DNA of 64,000 nt from assembly GCF_026241515.1 (NCBI RefSeq), contig NZ_JAPHPW010000005.1, positions 62,001-126,000 on the forward strand. The letters are read 5' to 3'. Shown in pieces: positions 35,832 through 44,967 of the stretch (its first letter is position 1; the number at the start of each line of letters is the position of its first letter). Below the pieces are notes generated by a model, which saw only the letters and a list, made by a program, of their open reading frames with translations, did not search any database and was not told where the DNA came from. The stretch comes from Vibrio sp. 14G-20. Its GTDB lineage: Bacteria; Pseudomonadota; Gammaproteobacteria; Enterobacterales; Vibrionaceae. The translations under genes and the position numbers were made by a program.

Positions 35832-38015
35832 GTGGACTTTTCAGCCAAATTACGCCTCTATTGGGCGAATAAAACCATAAATTACAGCGTATTAATTCTC
35901 ATCACTCTGCTCGGTGTTGTCGTTCCGGCTTGGTATTATGGGCAAAACACACTCATCACTCCATTGATCTTAGGTGTCATCGCCGCTGCACTAGCAGAAA
36001 GTGATGACAGCTTCACCGGGCGCTTGAAAGCGCTCACCCTGACCTTTATCTGTTTTGCGATCGCCGCCTTTTCTATAGAACTGCTGTTCGACACACCTTG
36101 GCTATTCGCATTAGGGCTTTTCGCATCCACATTTTCGTTCATCATGCTCGGCGCAATTGGGCCTAAATACGCCAGTATCGCGTTTGGTTCTCTGCTGGTT
36201 GCTATCTACACCATGCTCGGCGCTCATGAAAGCATCAACTTATGGTTCCAACCGTTATTGCTCTTAACAGGCGCGGCTTGGTACTACTTCATGTCCATGA
36301 TTTGGCAGATTGTGTGGCCGATGCAACCTGTGCAGCAAAACCTTGCGAACGTGTTTGATCAGATTGGCACCTACATGGGATCAAAGGCTGAACTGTTCTA
36401 CCCGGTATCTGATCTTATCCCTCAGCCGCACCGCATTATTGAAGCCAAATTAAATGCGAGTACCGTCAATGCACTCAACATGTGTAAAGCAACCCTGCTT
36501 AATCGCTCTAAACGCGGACACATTGACGGACCCAGTGACCGATTCCTAAATACTTACTTCATCGCGCAAGACATTCACGAGCGTGTAAGTTCGACCCACT
36601 ATCGCTATCAAGAGCTTGCCAAGCACTTTGAGCGCTCTGATGTGCTGTTCCGTTTTAAATATCTACTGGAAGCGCAAGCGACCGCGTGTAAAGAAGTGGC
36701 GAGCTCGCTAAAGGTTGGCGCGGAATACCAACATGGCGATAAGTCAGTATTAGCGCTTGATGAACTGATGTCTTCACTTAATCATCTACATAAGCAAAAC
36801 AAACCAGAATGGAAGCCGTTGCTGAGCCAATTGGATTATCTATTCAATAACCTCGCAACCGTTGAAAAGCAGCTGTCGAACATCAGTAATCCAGATGCAG
36901 AGAAGTTAGAAGAAGATGTGTTAGACGATACCAATCCGCACACCTTGACTGCGATGTGGCAAAAGATAAAAGCCAACCTGCATACAGATTCAATGCTGTT
37001 TCGTCACGCAATTCGTATGGCGATTACGCTGACGCTCGGTTACGGCATTATTCAAGGCTTTGACATTGAACGCGGCTACTGGATTCTACTGACGACGCTA
37101 TTTGTGTGTCAGCCAAACTACAGCGCTACTCGCCAGAAGCTGACTGCGCGTGTCATTGGTACGGTTGCAGGCTTATTGATTGGCGTTCCGCTACTGACCT
37201 TCTTCCCTTCTCAAGAGAGCCAATTGGTGTTCATTGTGATCAGTGGCGTGATGTTCTTTGCGTTTCGTATCAACAACTACGGCTTCGCAACTGGCTTCAT
37301 CACCCTATTGGTGCTTTTCTGCTTTAACCAACTTGGCGAAGGCTACGCCGTGGTGCTGCCAAGACTGGCAGACACCTTCATAGGCTGTGCCCTCGCTGTA
37401 TTGGCGGTTGTTTATGTGTTGCCTGACTGGCAATCAAAACGACTACACAAGGTGATGGCTGATGCTCTTGATTCCAATAAGAACTACCTTGCGCAGATCA
37501 TTGGCCAATATCGTGTAGGTAAGAAAGACACGCTGAATTACCGCATCGCCCGCCGCAGCGCACACAATAACGATGCGAATCTGACTGGTGCTATCAGTAG
37601 CATGTTGGTGGAGCCGGGCAAATATCGAACCTCTGAGGATGAGAGCTTTCGCTTTCTAACGTTGAATCACGCCCTACTCAGCTATATTTCGGCACTAGGC
37701 GCGCACAGAACGCGTATTGACGACGAATCCACACACAAGCTCGTTCTGGATGCACACCGCGTGATACACGAGCACCTTGATGCTCTGAATGATCAACTCT
37801 ATTCACATCGTGAACAGTGTGAGGTTAAAAATGCATACGACCCTGAACTTGATAAACGTCTAAGTGAGTGGCGAGAAGAAGATGAAAGCTCTGTCAGAAT
37901 GGTCTTACAACAGCTTCATTTGATTTATCGAATGCTTCCAGAACTGCATACGCTAGCGACCAAGTTTGCGGTTAAGGTGAAGATTGATAAGCCGCTCGAT
38001 AAAGCTGATTCTTAA
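35832..38015 (+). CDS. yccS: YccS family integral membrane protein (FUSC-like)
   Basis: 727 residues from a GTG with a GTGAG site. Two blocks of about six membrane helices (15-150 and about 395-535) are each followed by a cytosolic helical domain; the second block contains the family stretch GYGIIQGFDIERGYWILLTTLFVCQPNYSATRQKL. This is the YccS/YhfK branch related to the aromatic acid exporter and FUSC families. No substrate is established. Its position next to helD and mgsA matches the E. coli neighbourhood; yccF lies elsewhere here, at 55186. Confidence 0.92.
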   Translation: MDFSAKLRLYWANKTINYSVLILITLLGVVVPAWYYGQNTLITPLILGVIAAALAESDDSFTGRLKALTLTFICFAIAAFSIELLFDTPWLFALGLFASTFSFIMLGAIGPKYASIAFGSLLVAIYTMLGAHESINLWFQPLLLLTGAAWYYFMSMIWQIVWPMQPVQQNLANVFDQIGTYMGSKAELFYPVSDLIPQPHRIIEAKLNASTVNALNMCKATLLNRSKRGHIDGPSDRFLNTYFIAQDIHERVSSTHYRYQELAKHFERSDVLFRFKYLLEAQATACKEVASSLKVGAEYQHGDKSVLALDELMSSLNHLHKQNKPEWKPLLSQLDYLFNNLATVEKQLSNISNPDAEKLEEDVLDDTNPHTLTAMWQKIKANLHTDSMLFRHAIRMAITLTLGYGIIQGFDIERGYWILLTTLFVCQPNYSATRQKLTARVIGTVAGLLIGVPLLTFFPSQESQLVFIVISGVMFFAFRINNYGFATGFITLLVLFCFNQLGEGYAVVLPRLADTFIGCALAVLAVVYVLPDWQSKRLHKVMADALDSNKNYLAQIIGQYRVGKKDTLNYRIARRSAHNNDANLTGAISSMLVEPGKYRTSEDESFRFLTLNHALLSYISALGAHRTRIDDESTHKLVLDAHRVIHEHLDALNDQLYSHREQCEVKNAYDPELDKRLSEWREEDESSVRMVLQQLHLIYRMLPELHTLATKFAVKVKIDKPLDKADS

Positions 38016-38090
38016 TAGACAAACAAAATACTGTAAAAACAAAAAGATAGCATTAATCGTACACCTTTTGATCATTTGTTACAGTTATAT

Positions 38091-38153
38091 GTTGCTCTAC
38101 CAATACCTCTAATTGAGTAGAGCAACTGCTTACCTACCCTTACCCCATAAGGG
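38091..38153. other. Two tandem hairpins in the 356-bp gap after yccS
   Basis: GTTGCTCTAC (38091-38100) and GTAGAGCAAC (38117-38126) are exact complements with a 16-base loop. A second stem, CCCTTA-CCCCA-TAAGGG (38137-38153), follows. No ORF lies here. Neither has a clear T run, so a structured leader, a small RNA or a yccS 3' end are all possible. Confidence 0.45.
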
Positions 38154-38330
38154 TTAAGACGATTTTTACGTTGTAGGAATTTTCTGACTTTGATTGACCA
38201 AGCCTTAACTTTGCCTAACATTTCTCGGACAAAAAACGACCAGAGAAATTTATAGTTGTCTTAGTTCTAGGAAATTACAAATTTCGTTTGATATTCACTT
38301 AATCTTGTTTGATTTCCTGCACCAGTAGTC

Positions 38331-38348
38331 TATGCTCAATTGAGCATA
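38331..38348. promoter_or_regulatory. Perfect 18-bp palindrome upstream of the 53-residue gene
   Basis: TATGCTCAA-TTGAGCATA, exact with no spacer, ends 23 bases before the ATG at 38372 and just ahead of the ribosome site. Likely an operator for a dimeric regulator. Confidence 0.55.
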
Positions 38349-38371
38349 TGGATTTGCACCAAGGTCACATT

Positions 38372-38533
38372 ATGAATACACAACAATTTGAAGCATTCAA
38401 ACAACAGATTCAGCTTCTTAGCCCACAGCAATTAAAAGCATTGCAAGGCGAGATTGACGGTAATCTTGAAACGGAACAACAAACTCTTCTTACTGATGAA
38501 GAGCTAAACGCATTGAACGATCTGTTCAGTTAA
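38372..38533 (+). CDS. Small unknown protein (53 aa)
   Basis: Starts at the ATG at 38372, with AAGG eight bases upstream; reading further upstream only adds the palindrome region. It is a glutamine- and leucine-rich helical protein (MNTQQFEAFKQQIQLLSPQQ, then TDEELNALNDLFS). The LSPQQLKALQGEI stretch resembles the N-terminal helix seen in some transposase- and zinc-finger-associated proteins but no cysteines follow. Function unknown. Confidence 0.65.
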   Translation: MNTQQFEAFKQQIQLLSPQQLKALQGEIDGNLETEQQTLLTDEELNALNDLFS

Positions 38534-38654
38534 TAGACAGATGTCACTATTTTAGCTTAAGTACTCCGTTTCACTGTAAATTTTACCCCTTCACCGTTGC
38601 GCTCAAAATATCGTCCACCTAGACTTATTCAACACGTCAATTAAAGGTACTGCT

Positions 38655-38975
38655 ATGTCGATATCTGGTATTCAATCTGGTTACGCCATTATTCAGCAGT
38701 CAAACAACATGGCTGAAGAAGCCGCGCTCGAACTCAATCAAGCCTCTAAACATACTCTAGAATCCGATGATGCCTTCAAAGGCAGTGATCTCAGCTTCAA
38801 CCAAGTAGAACCTGAACAATCCATTTCGTTTAAAGACAAAGAACCAGAACCTGCTTCATCGTCAACCGATTCACTCTTAAAACTAACCCAAAGCGCCAGT
38901 TATAACCGTGTGGGTGCGAGTGTAGTTGATCGTCAAAACGAAGCAATCGGTAGTCTTCTAGACATCCACATCTAA
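38655..38975 (+). CDS. Small unknown protein (106 aa), flagellar-rod-like ends
   Basis: Ribosome site AAAGG upstream. Begins MSISGIQSGYAIIQQSNNMA and ends YNRVGASVVDRQNEAIGSLL-DIHI, with a polar, probably disordered middle rich in Glu, Ser and Asp. The hydrophobic heptad pattern at both termini recalls the paired terminal helices of flagellar rod and hook proteins, but the resemblance is weak and no flagellar gene is near. Single gene, no recognisable domain. Confidence 0.65.
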   Translation: MSISGIQSGYAIIQQSNNMAEEAALELNQASKHTLESDDAFKGSDLSFNQVEPEQSISFKDKEPEPASSSTDSLLKLTQSASYNRVGASVVDRQNEAIGSLLDIHI

Positions 38976-39160
38976 GCTATACTTACTGTTCGCTCTTGTT
39001 TTCAATGTTCTAAATCAACTTGATTCAACCACTTTGGACGCTTTTTGACGCAATAAGCACACAAACTGTAACTCATTATATCTGACGCTTGTTTCTGGTT
39101 TATTACTCGGTAGAATCAGCGCAAACCAATTTGCTGCACAAACTTTACTTCATACTATTT

Positions 39161-40423
39161 ATGCCAAAACTAAATCTGCATCGCCGTGACTATGTTTCTA
39201 TTTTAGGAGGCGACATCTCCGCAGACGAATTAGAAAAAAAGCTTCAACCTCACTTTGAAAAGCCAGTAAACAAGCTGACACCTAGCCCCTACCTGACAGA
39301 AAAGAATCTCACACGCCGTTGGACTGCTCTCGATAACGCAGAATCGCAAAAAGAGCTGCTCGACTCGCATACCGAAAGTCAGATTCAAGCTTATGAGAAA
39401 AACATCGAACACTTCATTGGAACAGTGAAAGTACCTGTCGGTGTCTCTGGCCCGCTAAGAGTCAATGGCCTGTTTGCTGAAGGTGATTACTTGGTACCAC
39501 TCGCAACCACAGAGGCAGCGCTTATCGCGTCTTACAACCGTGGTTCAAAGCTCATTACAGCTTGTGGTGGCGCAAGTGCGATGTTGCTCAATGAAGGCGT
39601 AACACGTACTCCTGGTTTTGCGTTCCAAGGTTTAGTAGAAGCAGGACAGTTTGTAGCTTGGGCAGTAACCCAATATGAGCAATTTAAAACCCTAGCGGAA
39701 TCAACCACATCGCACGGCAAGCTTACCGACATCAATATCAACATCGAAGGCAACCATGTCTATTTGGTGTTTGAATTTCTAACTGGAGACGCTTCTGGTC
39801 AGAACATGGTAACCATCGCAACCAATGCCGTGTTTGAATACATCATCGAAAATACGCCAGTTAAGCCTGACCATGCTTTCCTTGATGGCAACTTATCGGG
39901 CGACAAAAAAGCCAATACCCAAACCCTACGCAGCGTTCGTGGTAAAAAGGTAACTGCAGAAGTAAATATTCCTGCTGAGCTTGTTGCTAAGTACTTGCAC
40001 ACCACACCTGAGAAGATGGTGCAGTTTGGCCAGATGACAACCGTTGGTGGCGCTTTGAGCGGTACGATTGGTATCAATGCCCACTACGCAAATGCACTTG
40101 CAGCTCTTTACATTGCTTGCGGCCAAGACGCAGCGTGTGTTGCTGAGTCTGCGATCGGTATGACTCGCATGGAACTGAACAAAGAAGGCGGTTTATACGC
40201 GAGCGTAACCCTACCTAACCTGATGCTAGGGACTGTCGGTGGCGGTACTGGGTTGCCAAGCCAAAAAGCGTGTCTCGATTTGTTAGGACTGCACGGTAAC
40301 GGTAAATCACAAGCCTTAGCCGAAGTGTGTGCTGCGCTGTGCTTGGCTGGCGAATTATCGATTGTCGGCGCATTCTGTGCAGGCCACTTTTCACGAGCTC
40401 ACCATAAGTTGGCTCGTAAATAA
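39161..40423 (+). CDS. Hydroxymethylglutaryl-CoA reductase (class I-like)
   Basis: 420 residues from the ATG at 39161; an upstream ATG at 39089 in frame would add 24 residues unlike the family. Makes mevalonate from HMG-CoA with NAD(P)H. All four catalytic residues can be placed by analogy with the human enzyme: E118 (TTEAAL), K249 (GDKKAN), D323 (GQDAAC) and H414 (SRAHHK). The cofactor motif DASGQNM (210-216) and GTVGGGTGLPSQ are present. It looks more like the eukaryote/archaeal class than the Pseudomonas mevalonii class. No other mevalonate gene is in the window; gammaproteobacteria usually make isoprenoids by the MEP route. Confidence 0.93.
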   Translation: MPKLNLHRRDYVSILGGDISADELEKKLQPHFEKPVNKLTPSPYLTEKNLTRRWTALDNAESQKELLDSHTESQIQAYEKNIEHFIGTVKVPVGVSGPLRVNGLFAEGDYLVPLATTEAALIASYNRGSKLITACGGASAMLLNEGVTRTPGFAFQGLVEAGQFVAWAVTQYEQFKTLAESTTSHGKLTDININIEGNHVYLVFEFLTGDASGQNMVTIATNAVFEYIIENTPVKPDHAFLDGNLSGDKKANTQTLRSVRGKKVTAEVNIPAELVAKYLHTTPEKMVQFGQMTTVGGALSGTIGINAHYANALAALYIACGQDAACVAESAIGMTRMELNKEGGLYASVTLPNLMLGTVGGGTGLPSQKACLDLLGLHGNGKSQALAEVCAALCLAGELSIVGAFCAGHFSRAHHKLARK

Positions 40424-40498
40424 CCTTTATCCAATTTGGCTTGTTCAGTTTTGTCATTCATGCAAAATCACAAGCCAACCTGAATACGTGAGTCACAC

Positions 40499-41410
40499 AT
40501 GGATTACTTACACTTATCGAGAGTGAGCCTTAAGCACCTCACCGCGCTGCATATTATGCTGAACACTCACAGTGTGACTCAAACGTCTGAGCAGCTTTGT
40601 GTGAGCCCTTCGAGTGTAAGTAAAACACTCTCGCAACTGCGTGACATCCTTAACGATGAACTCTTCTATCGAGACGGCACCAAGCTAATCCCAACACCTT
40701 TCGCCTTAAAGATAGCTCCAACCGTTCATGCCATTCTTTCTAGTATGAATGGACTCCTTCATCAGAAGAGTTTTACGCCAGAGGAGTACCAAGGCAGCTT
40801 TTCGCTCTCTATGCGTGAAAGTACCTTTGAAGTGTTCGCCTCGAAGATCAGCAGAGTCACCACAGAGCTTGCGCCCAAAGCGAAACTCAATATCTACTCG
40901 AAACAGCAACTTGGCTTCGATGCTTTGCTTAGCGGTAAGGTGAATTTGATCTTATTGCCTCACGATATATCCCAACCACCGACAGATAACAAAGAACTAG
41001 TATGGGAAACGATTCTGCCCGATGAGATGGTGTGTTTGATGGGTGCCCACCACCCGCTCGCTCAACAAGAGCTGACAGTCGAGGGTTATTTAGATTACAA
41101 GCACATTGGTATTTTAGATAATGAACTGTCTCAGCCTTACTTTGAGCAAAACTTAGTTCAGTGCCACCAGCCGCGAGAAATGGCGATATCGGTAGCAGAC
41201 TTTGGTGCTGCAGCCGTGCTTTGTCATCACACGCCTTTCTTGTTCACCTGTTCAAAGCAATGGGCTGAGCATGCAAAACAAGCACAAGGCTTAGTGAGTA
41301 AGCCACTTCCCTTCGATTACGGTAAAGTGGCGTACAGTCTCGTATGGAACAAGCCAAACATGAATGATCAGGCCATCAAATGGTTGTGTGACTTGTTCTT
41401 AGAAGCTTAA
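40499..41410 (+). CDS. LysR family regulator
   Basis: 303 residues. Helix-turn-helix at about 8-65 (LKHLTALHIMLNTHSVTQTSEQLCVSPSSVSKTLSQL) and effector domain (FSLSMRESTFEVFASKI, VNLILLPHDI). It lies 75 bases after the HMG-CoA reductase gene on the same strand, so it could be co-transcribed or regulate it. The target is not shown by the sequence. Confidence 0.88.
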   Translation: MDYLHLSRVSLKHLTALHIMLNTHSVTQTSEQLCVSPSSVSKTLSQLRDILNDELFYRDGTKLIPTPFALKIAPTVHAILSSMNGLLHQKSFTPEEYQGSFSLSMRESTFEVFASKISRVTTELAPKAKLNIYSKQQLGFDALLSGKVNLILLPHDISQPPTDNKELVWETILPDEMVCLMGAHHPLAQQELTVEGYLDYKHIGILDNELSQPYFEQNLVQCHQPREMAISVADFGAAAVLCHHTPFLFTCSKQWAEHAKQAQGLVSKPLPFDYGKVAYSLVWNKPNMNDQAIKWLCDLFLEA

Positions 41411-41468
41411 TACTTTTAGCTACTTAACATTCTTTAAAGCCTGGCTGGGCGTCTAAACAATTTAGAAG

Positions 41469-42383
41469 CTAGGTATAAACCTCTGGCGTTTGCATCGGCC
41501 TTTGAACTATCGCGTAGAGTTTGTCGTGAAAGCTCTGCATTTGTTGCTCTGTACACTTTGCCCAATCTAGCGCTTCGCCGATCACGCCGTGATGTTGAAA
41601 AGCATTGAGCCGAATCCGCACATCACTTGGCAACCCTTTCAAGTAATAGCCAACTTGCTCTATCTCGTCCTCAAGGTCACTTTTGTCCGGAATATGCAGC
41701 AACCGAACTTCATGCAACTTACCTTGTCCCGCCAAGTAATTGATGGTTTCAAACACACGATGGTTTCCTCTGCCGACCAACCATTGGTGTGTTTCTGATT
41801 GCCAGGATTTTAAGTCAATCATCGCGCCATCAAGGTAAGGCAATACTCGCTCCCACCCCTGTTTCGACAACGAACCGTTACTATCAATAAAACACGTTAG
41901 ATGTGCTAGCTGCGGATCGCTTTTAATCGCTTCAAATAGGTCAATGATAAACGGCAGCTGCATGGTCGCTTCGCCACCCGAGACGGTAATACCGCTCAGG
42001 AAGAATTGGTTATGCCTAACGAGTTCAAGTACTTCCGAGACCGTCATCGATGTGATTTTCGGGCTCGATTTATGGTTACAGATATCAATGCACTGATCGC
42101 AATTAGTGCAAGCCACCGGATCCCACTTCACTTTGCCATCAACGGTGCTCAACGCACCGCTTGGACACCCGACGATGCAGTCTCCGCAGTGGTTACAGTG
42201 ATTAATGGTGTGTGGGTTGTGACAGGTTATACAATCGAAATTACACCCCTGTAGGAACAGCACTAGGCGATTTCCCGGTCCATCAACACAAGAAAAGGTC
42301 AGCACACGGCTGACCTTCGCTTGTTTTTCTGTCTTATTGTTATTAACCCTAGCCATTTGAGTTGTTAGATCAGAAATTTTCAT
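41469..42383 (-). CDS. yjjW: YjjW-type glycyl radical enzyme activase (radical SAM)
   Basis: 304 residues. Uses S-adenosylmethionine and a 4Fe-4S cluster to install the glycyl radical on YjjI. The radical SAM CX3CX2C motif is C47, C51, C54 (GCNFDCITCHNP). It is followed by two ferredoxin-like clusters (HCNHCGDCIVGCPSGAL and CTNCDQCIDICNHK), then GITVSGGEATMQ and the SAM-binding barrel (IDSNGSLSKQGWE). The two extra clusters are typical of activases of this kind. Located 24 bases after yjjI on the same strand. Confidence 0.92.
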   Translation of the reverse strand: MKISDLTTQMARVNNNKTEKQAKVSRVLTFSCVDGPGNRLVLFLQGCNFDCITCHNPHTINHCNHCGDCIVGCPSGALSTVDGKVKWDPVACTNCDQCIDICNHKSSPKITSMTVSEVLELVRHNQFFLSGITVSGGEATMQLPFIIDLFEAIKSDPQLAHLTCFIDSNGSLSKQGWERVLPYLDGAMIDLKSWQSETHQWLVGRGNHRVFETINYLAGQGKLHEVRLLHIPDKSDLEDEIEQVGYYLKGLPSDVRIRLNAFQHHGVIGEALDWAKCTEQQMQSFHDKLYAIVQRPMQTPEVYT

Positions 42384-42407
42384 AATTAATGTGATTCGAT
42401 CGCAATG

Positions 42408-43973
42408 CTATTCGTACGTTGGCGACATCTCTAAGCTCGCCACGCGCGGTTTACGCTCTAAGATACCCGTATTCTTCGCAGCTTCAGCTCCTAAGAAAGT
42501 CGTGTTAGTGCGTGAACCTTCCTCGTCGTATTTAGCAATCTCTGACAGTTTAATCATGTAGCCCGTCACACGAACCAAGTCGTTCGATGCCACGTTGGCG
42601 GTAAACTCACGATAACCCGCTTGGATTGCGCCTTTACACAGGTTGAACATCGCTTCAGGGTTCGACTTCACTGTTTCGTCGATGGTCAAAATGTCGCTAA
42701 TACCTGAGGTGTAGAACTTGTGATGACCCGCAGTCGCGCGAACATAAGAGACAGGGTCAGGTTCCGTACCATAAGGAATACGCACGCCTGGCGTTACATC
42801 TTCATCTAAGCTGATACCACCTTGAGCGTGTAATAGAGCCTTACCTTCTAGCCCATACTTCACTTCAGAGTTTTCAACGATATCAGCCAGCTTTTCAGAG
42901 ATACGATGCCCAAGTTGATTAGCTTGTTCGTCATGACCATAACGCCCTGCTTTGCCCTCTTTTTCCATCAAGATGTTGACAGCTTCAGCCATGCCGTAAA
43001 TGCCAAACATTGGCGCAAAGCGATCTTCTTCGATCAAACCCTCTTTGGTTAAGAAGCCTTCGAAGAAGTTAGACTCTTCATGCAAGAAACGGCTACGCGC
43101 GTTCATTAGCTCAACCATGATACCGCTATAGTTTGGTAGCACTTGTTGTAAGAAATCGGCACTGTCCTCAGACTTCAACGCCACTTGCTTCAGGTTCATG
43201 CGAACTAACGTGTTTGAGCCACCCGCCAAAGGTAGCGAGTTGTAGCAGCTCACGATACCAAAACGCTTATCACCATACGCTGTGGCATGTGCAGGATAGT
43301 TGGCAATGTGCGGCTTGCTGCATTCGCAGATGTTGCTCGCCGCATGACGAAGTAGATCATCAGGTGTCACGGCTGGGTCGTACATAAAAGTTAGGTTAGG
43401 TGCGATCTGCTTAAGTTCTGCATCGACACGTAAAATGGTACGGCAGATAATGTTGTCCGTAGGGCCAATATTCACATGCATGAAGGCATCTGGCAGCGTG
43501 CGATCCAACATAATCCAGAACAGCTTAAGCTTTTGATAAACCTGCTCTTCCGTTAAGTCGCCAACAAAAGGCATCAACACATCGTCCAGTTGACCTAAGT
43601 AAACCGGAATGGAGGTCACCGACGGAACGTGATGATAGAGGATGGTCAGCATGTTCAATGCTTCATCGAAATTAGTTGCCTCGCTAAGCTCTAAATACTC
43701 TGAGCCTTGATGTAAGTATTTAGAATAATCTGGAAGTACATAGCGCGGCTTAAATGGTGCGTGCCCTTCAAACATGTCACACAGCACACCTTGTTGTAAG
43801 GCTTGCTCTACTTCTTTGCTTACCGGCATATACGGCAGGCTGGCTTCAGCTTCTAAGGCAAGATAGCTCGACTTCTGTTTTGGCGACAGGTTGGCATCTG
43901 AAATGATATTGCTAAAGCGTTGTTGTTGCTCTGAAAGTGGTGAAGAAGTAGATGGCGCAGATTGGTGGCTCAT
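42408..43973 (-). CDS. yjjI: YjjI family glycyl radical enzyme
   Basis: 521 residues. Oxygen-sensitive radical enzyme related to pyruvate formate-lyase, reaction unknown. The glycyl-radical loop RVTGYM places the radical at G471, and a catalytic-type cysteine is C243 (VSCYNSLPLAGG). The rest matches YjjI: PVYLGQLDDVLMPF, YSGIMVELMNARSRFLHEESNF and HAQGGISLDEDV. It is much shorter than PFL (about 760), as in the family. Followed by its own activase. Expression likely anaerobic, though no FNR box was seen; inverted repeats lie upstream at 44022-44069. Confidence 0.93.
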   Translation of the reverse strand: MSHQSAPSTSSPLSEQQQRFSNIISDANLSPKQKSSYLALEAEASLPYMPVSKEVEQALQQGVLCDMFEGHAPFKPRYVLPDYSKYLHQGSEYLELSEATNFDEALNMLTILYHHVPSVTSIPVYLGQLDDVLMPFVGDLTEEQVYQKLKLFWIMLDRTLPDAFMHVNIGPTDNIICRTILRVDAELKQIAPNLTFMYDPAVTPDDLLRHAASNICECSKPHIANYPAHATAYGDKRFGIVSCYNSLPLAGGSNTLVRMNLKQVALKSEDSADFLQQVLPNYSGIMVELMNARSRFLHEESNFFEGFLTKEGLIEEDRFAPMFGIYGMAEAVNILMEKEGKAGRYGHDEQANQLGHRISEKLADIVENSEVKYGLEGKALLHAQGGISLDEDVTPGVRIPYGTEPDPVSYVRATAGHHKFYTSGISDILTIDETVKSNPEAMFNLCKGAIQAGYREFTANVASNDLVRVTGYMIKLSEIAKYDEEGSRTNTTFLGAEAAKNTGILERKPRVASLEMSPTYE

Positions 43974-44021
43974 GATTAAACCCTTAATGTTATTATGGGC
44001 TTATTTTATATCTCACCATTA

Positions 44022-44069
44022 CATTTCCACTAATGAAATGTATGCAAGACTATATTTCCAAAATGGAAA
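44022..44069. promoter_or_regulatory. Pair of inverted repeats upstream of yjjI
   Basis: CATTTC-N7-GAAATG (44022-44040) and TTTCCA-AAA-TGGAAA (44055-44069), about 33 bases apart centre to centre, share the ATTTCCA core. They lie 49-96 bases before the yjjI start. Candidate operators for one regulator; not matched to a known one. Confidence 0.4.
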
Positions 44070-44117
44070 CAAGAAAGCGCTAACTCGTTCTGTTTAAAAC
44101 GATGGCGCCAAAAAGAG

Positions 44118-44160
44118 AAAACCCACATAACTGACGTTTGAGTCGTTAATGTGGGTTTAG
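44118..44160. terminator. Terminator of the methyltransferase gene
   Basis: AAACCCACAT (44118-44127) pairs exactly with ATGTGGGTTT (44149-44158), with extra pairing inside the loop. On the minus strand it is followed by TTTTCTCTTTTTG. Confidence 0.88.
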
Positions 44161-44206
44161 TATTTTAAATGAGCATTCTGAATGCTAGCTCAAGGCATAC
44201 ACACGA

Positions 44207-44818
44207 TTACAGATCAGGGAGCGCTTGTTTACGTCCAACACCCATCAATACCTTTAACTCTCCTTGTGGAGTGTCAATCGAGAACGGTGTGGAGACTTCA
44301 ACCACTACAAAGCCCGCTGCACTCAATACATTTTCTGAGCGCTGTTGGCTTACACCGTAGTCTTCACTGTCGCTTTCCAAGTACCAATCCCAGTGTACAA
44401 ACGTGCCGTCGTTTTCTAGCAGCGTGTAAATCAGACTGACAGTGTCTTGTAGGTTCGGGATAAAACCACACACCGAAGAGGCTACCACTAGGTCAAACTG
44501 GTTTCTGAATGCTGGATGCTGCGCTGCAAGTCCGCGCGATAAAATATCAACAACCGGTTCAACGTTAGGTAGCTCTTTCTTATCTAACTCTTCAATCATC
44601 CCTTCAGAGATATCAAGTGCGATGATCTCTTTTGCTAAAGGAGATATTTTCTGGCTGAGTAGTCCTGTACCACAACCAAAATCAAGGACACGGGTTCCGT
44701 TTAAATCAACGAGCTGTGTTAACTGGTCAAATACGGACTGTGCGAATACTGCGGTCGCGGGATCTTTATCCCAATCAACGGCGTATTCGTCCCATTGTTT
44801 CGCCATCATGGCCTCCAT
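44207..44818 (-). CDS. Class I SAM-dependent methyltransferase
   Basis: About 203 residues from the ATG at 44818. Alternatives are ATGs at 44809 and 44806, the last being 5 bases after a GGAGG site, so the start may lie there; an ATG at 44869 is less likely. The Rossmann methyltransferase fold shows motif I (VLDFGCGTGLLSQ), the acidic end of strand 2 (ALDISEGMIEELD) and motif IV-type (FDLVVASSVCGFI). Starts AKQWDEYAVDWDKDPATAVFAQ as in a family of small-molecule methyltransferases. Substrate unknown. Divergent from the LysR gene at 44968. Confidence 0.85.
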   Translation of the reverse strand: MEAMMAKQWDEYAVDWDKDPATAVFAQSVFDQLTQLVDLNGTRVLDFGCGTGLLSQKISPLAKEIIALDISEGMIEELDKKELPNVEPVVDILSRGLAAQHPAFRNQFDLVVASSVCGFIPNLQDTVSLIYTLLENDGTFVHWDWYLESDSEDYGVSQQRSENVLSAAGFVVVEVSTPFSIDTPQGELKVLMGVGRKQALPDL

Positions 44819-44967
44819 CTTTACTTCTTGTAGGTTCGGAACTTCCCCAGAGTAAACCAAATTAGTCAATTCGTCATAGAGTTATCATGCAAAGATGGAC
44901 TATTTCTAAGATAGTCAGCACAATATTCAGATAATATGCACCGACCCCCGCTCAATATGGAAATGAA

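Noticed and set aside
35680..35880. 66-residue ORF before yccS
   Set aside because: No ribosome site; overlaps the yccS start and looks like random AT-rich coding.
38309..38371. Longer start for the 53-residue protein
   Set aside because: The extension is the palindrome and promoter region; the ATG at 38372 has the ribosome site.
38016..38371. Qrr-type quorum-sensing small RNA
   Set aside because: The conserved Qrr core was not present; the hairpins here are different.
43974..44117. FNR box upstream of yjjI
   Set aside because: No TTGAT-N4-ATCAA within the gap; only the ATTTCCA-type inverted repeats.
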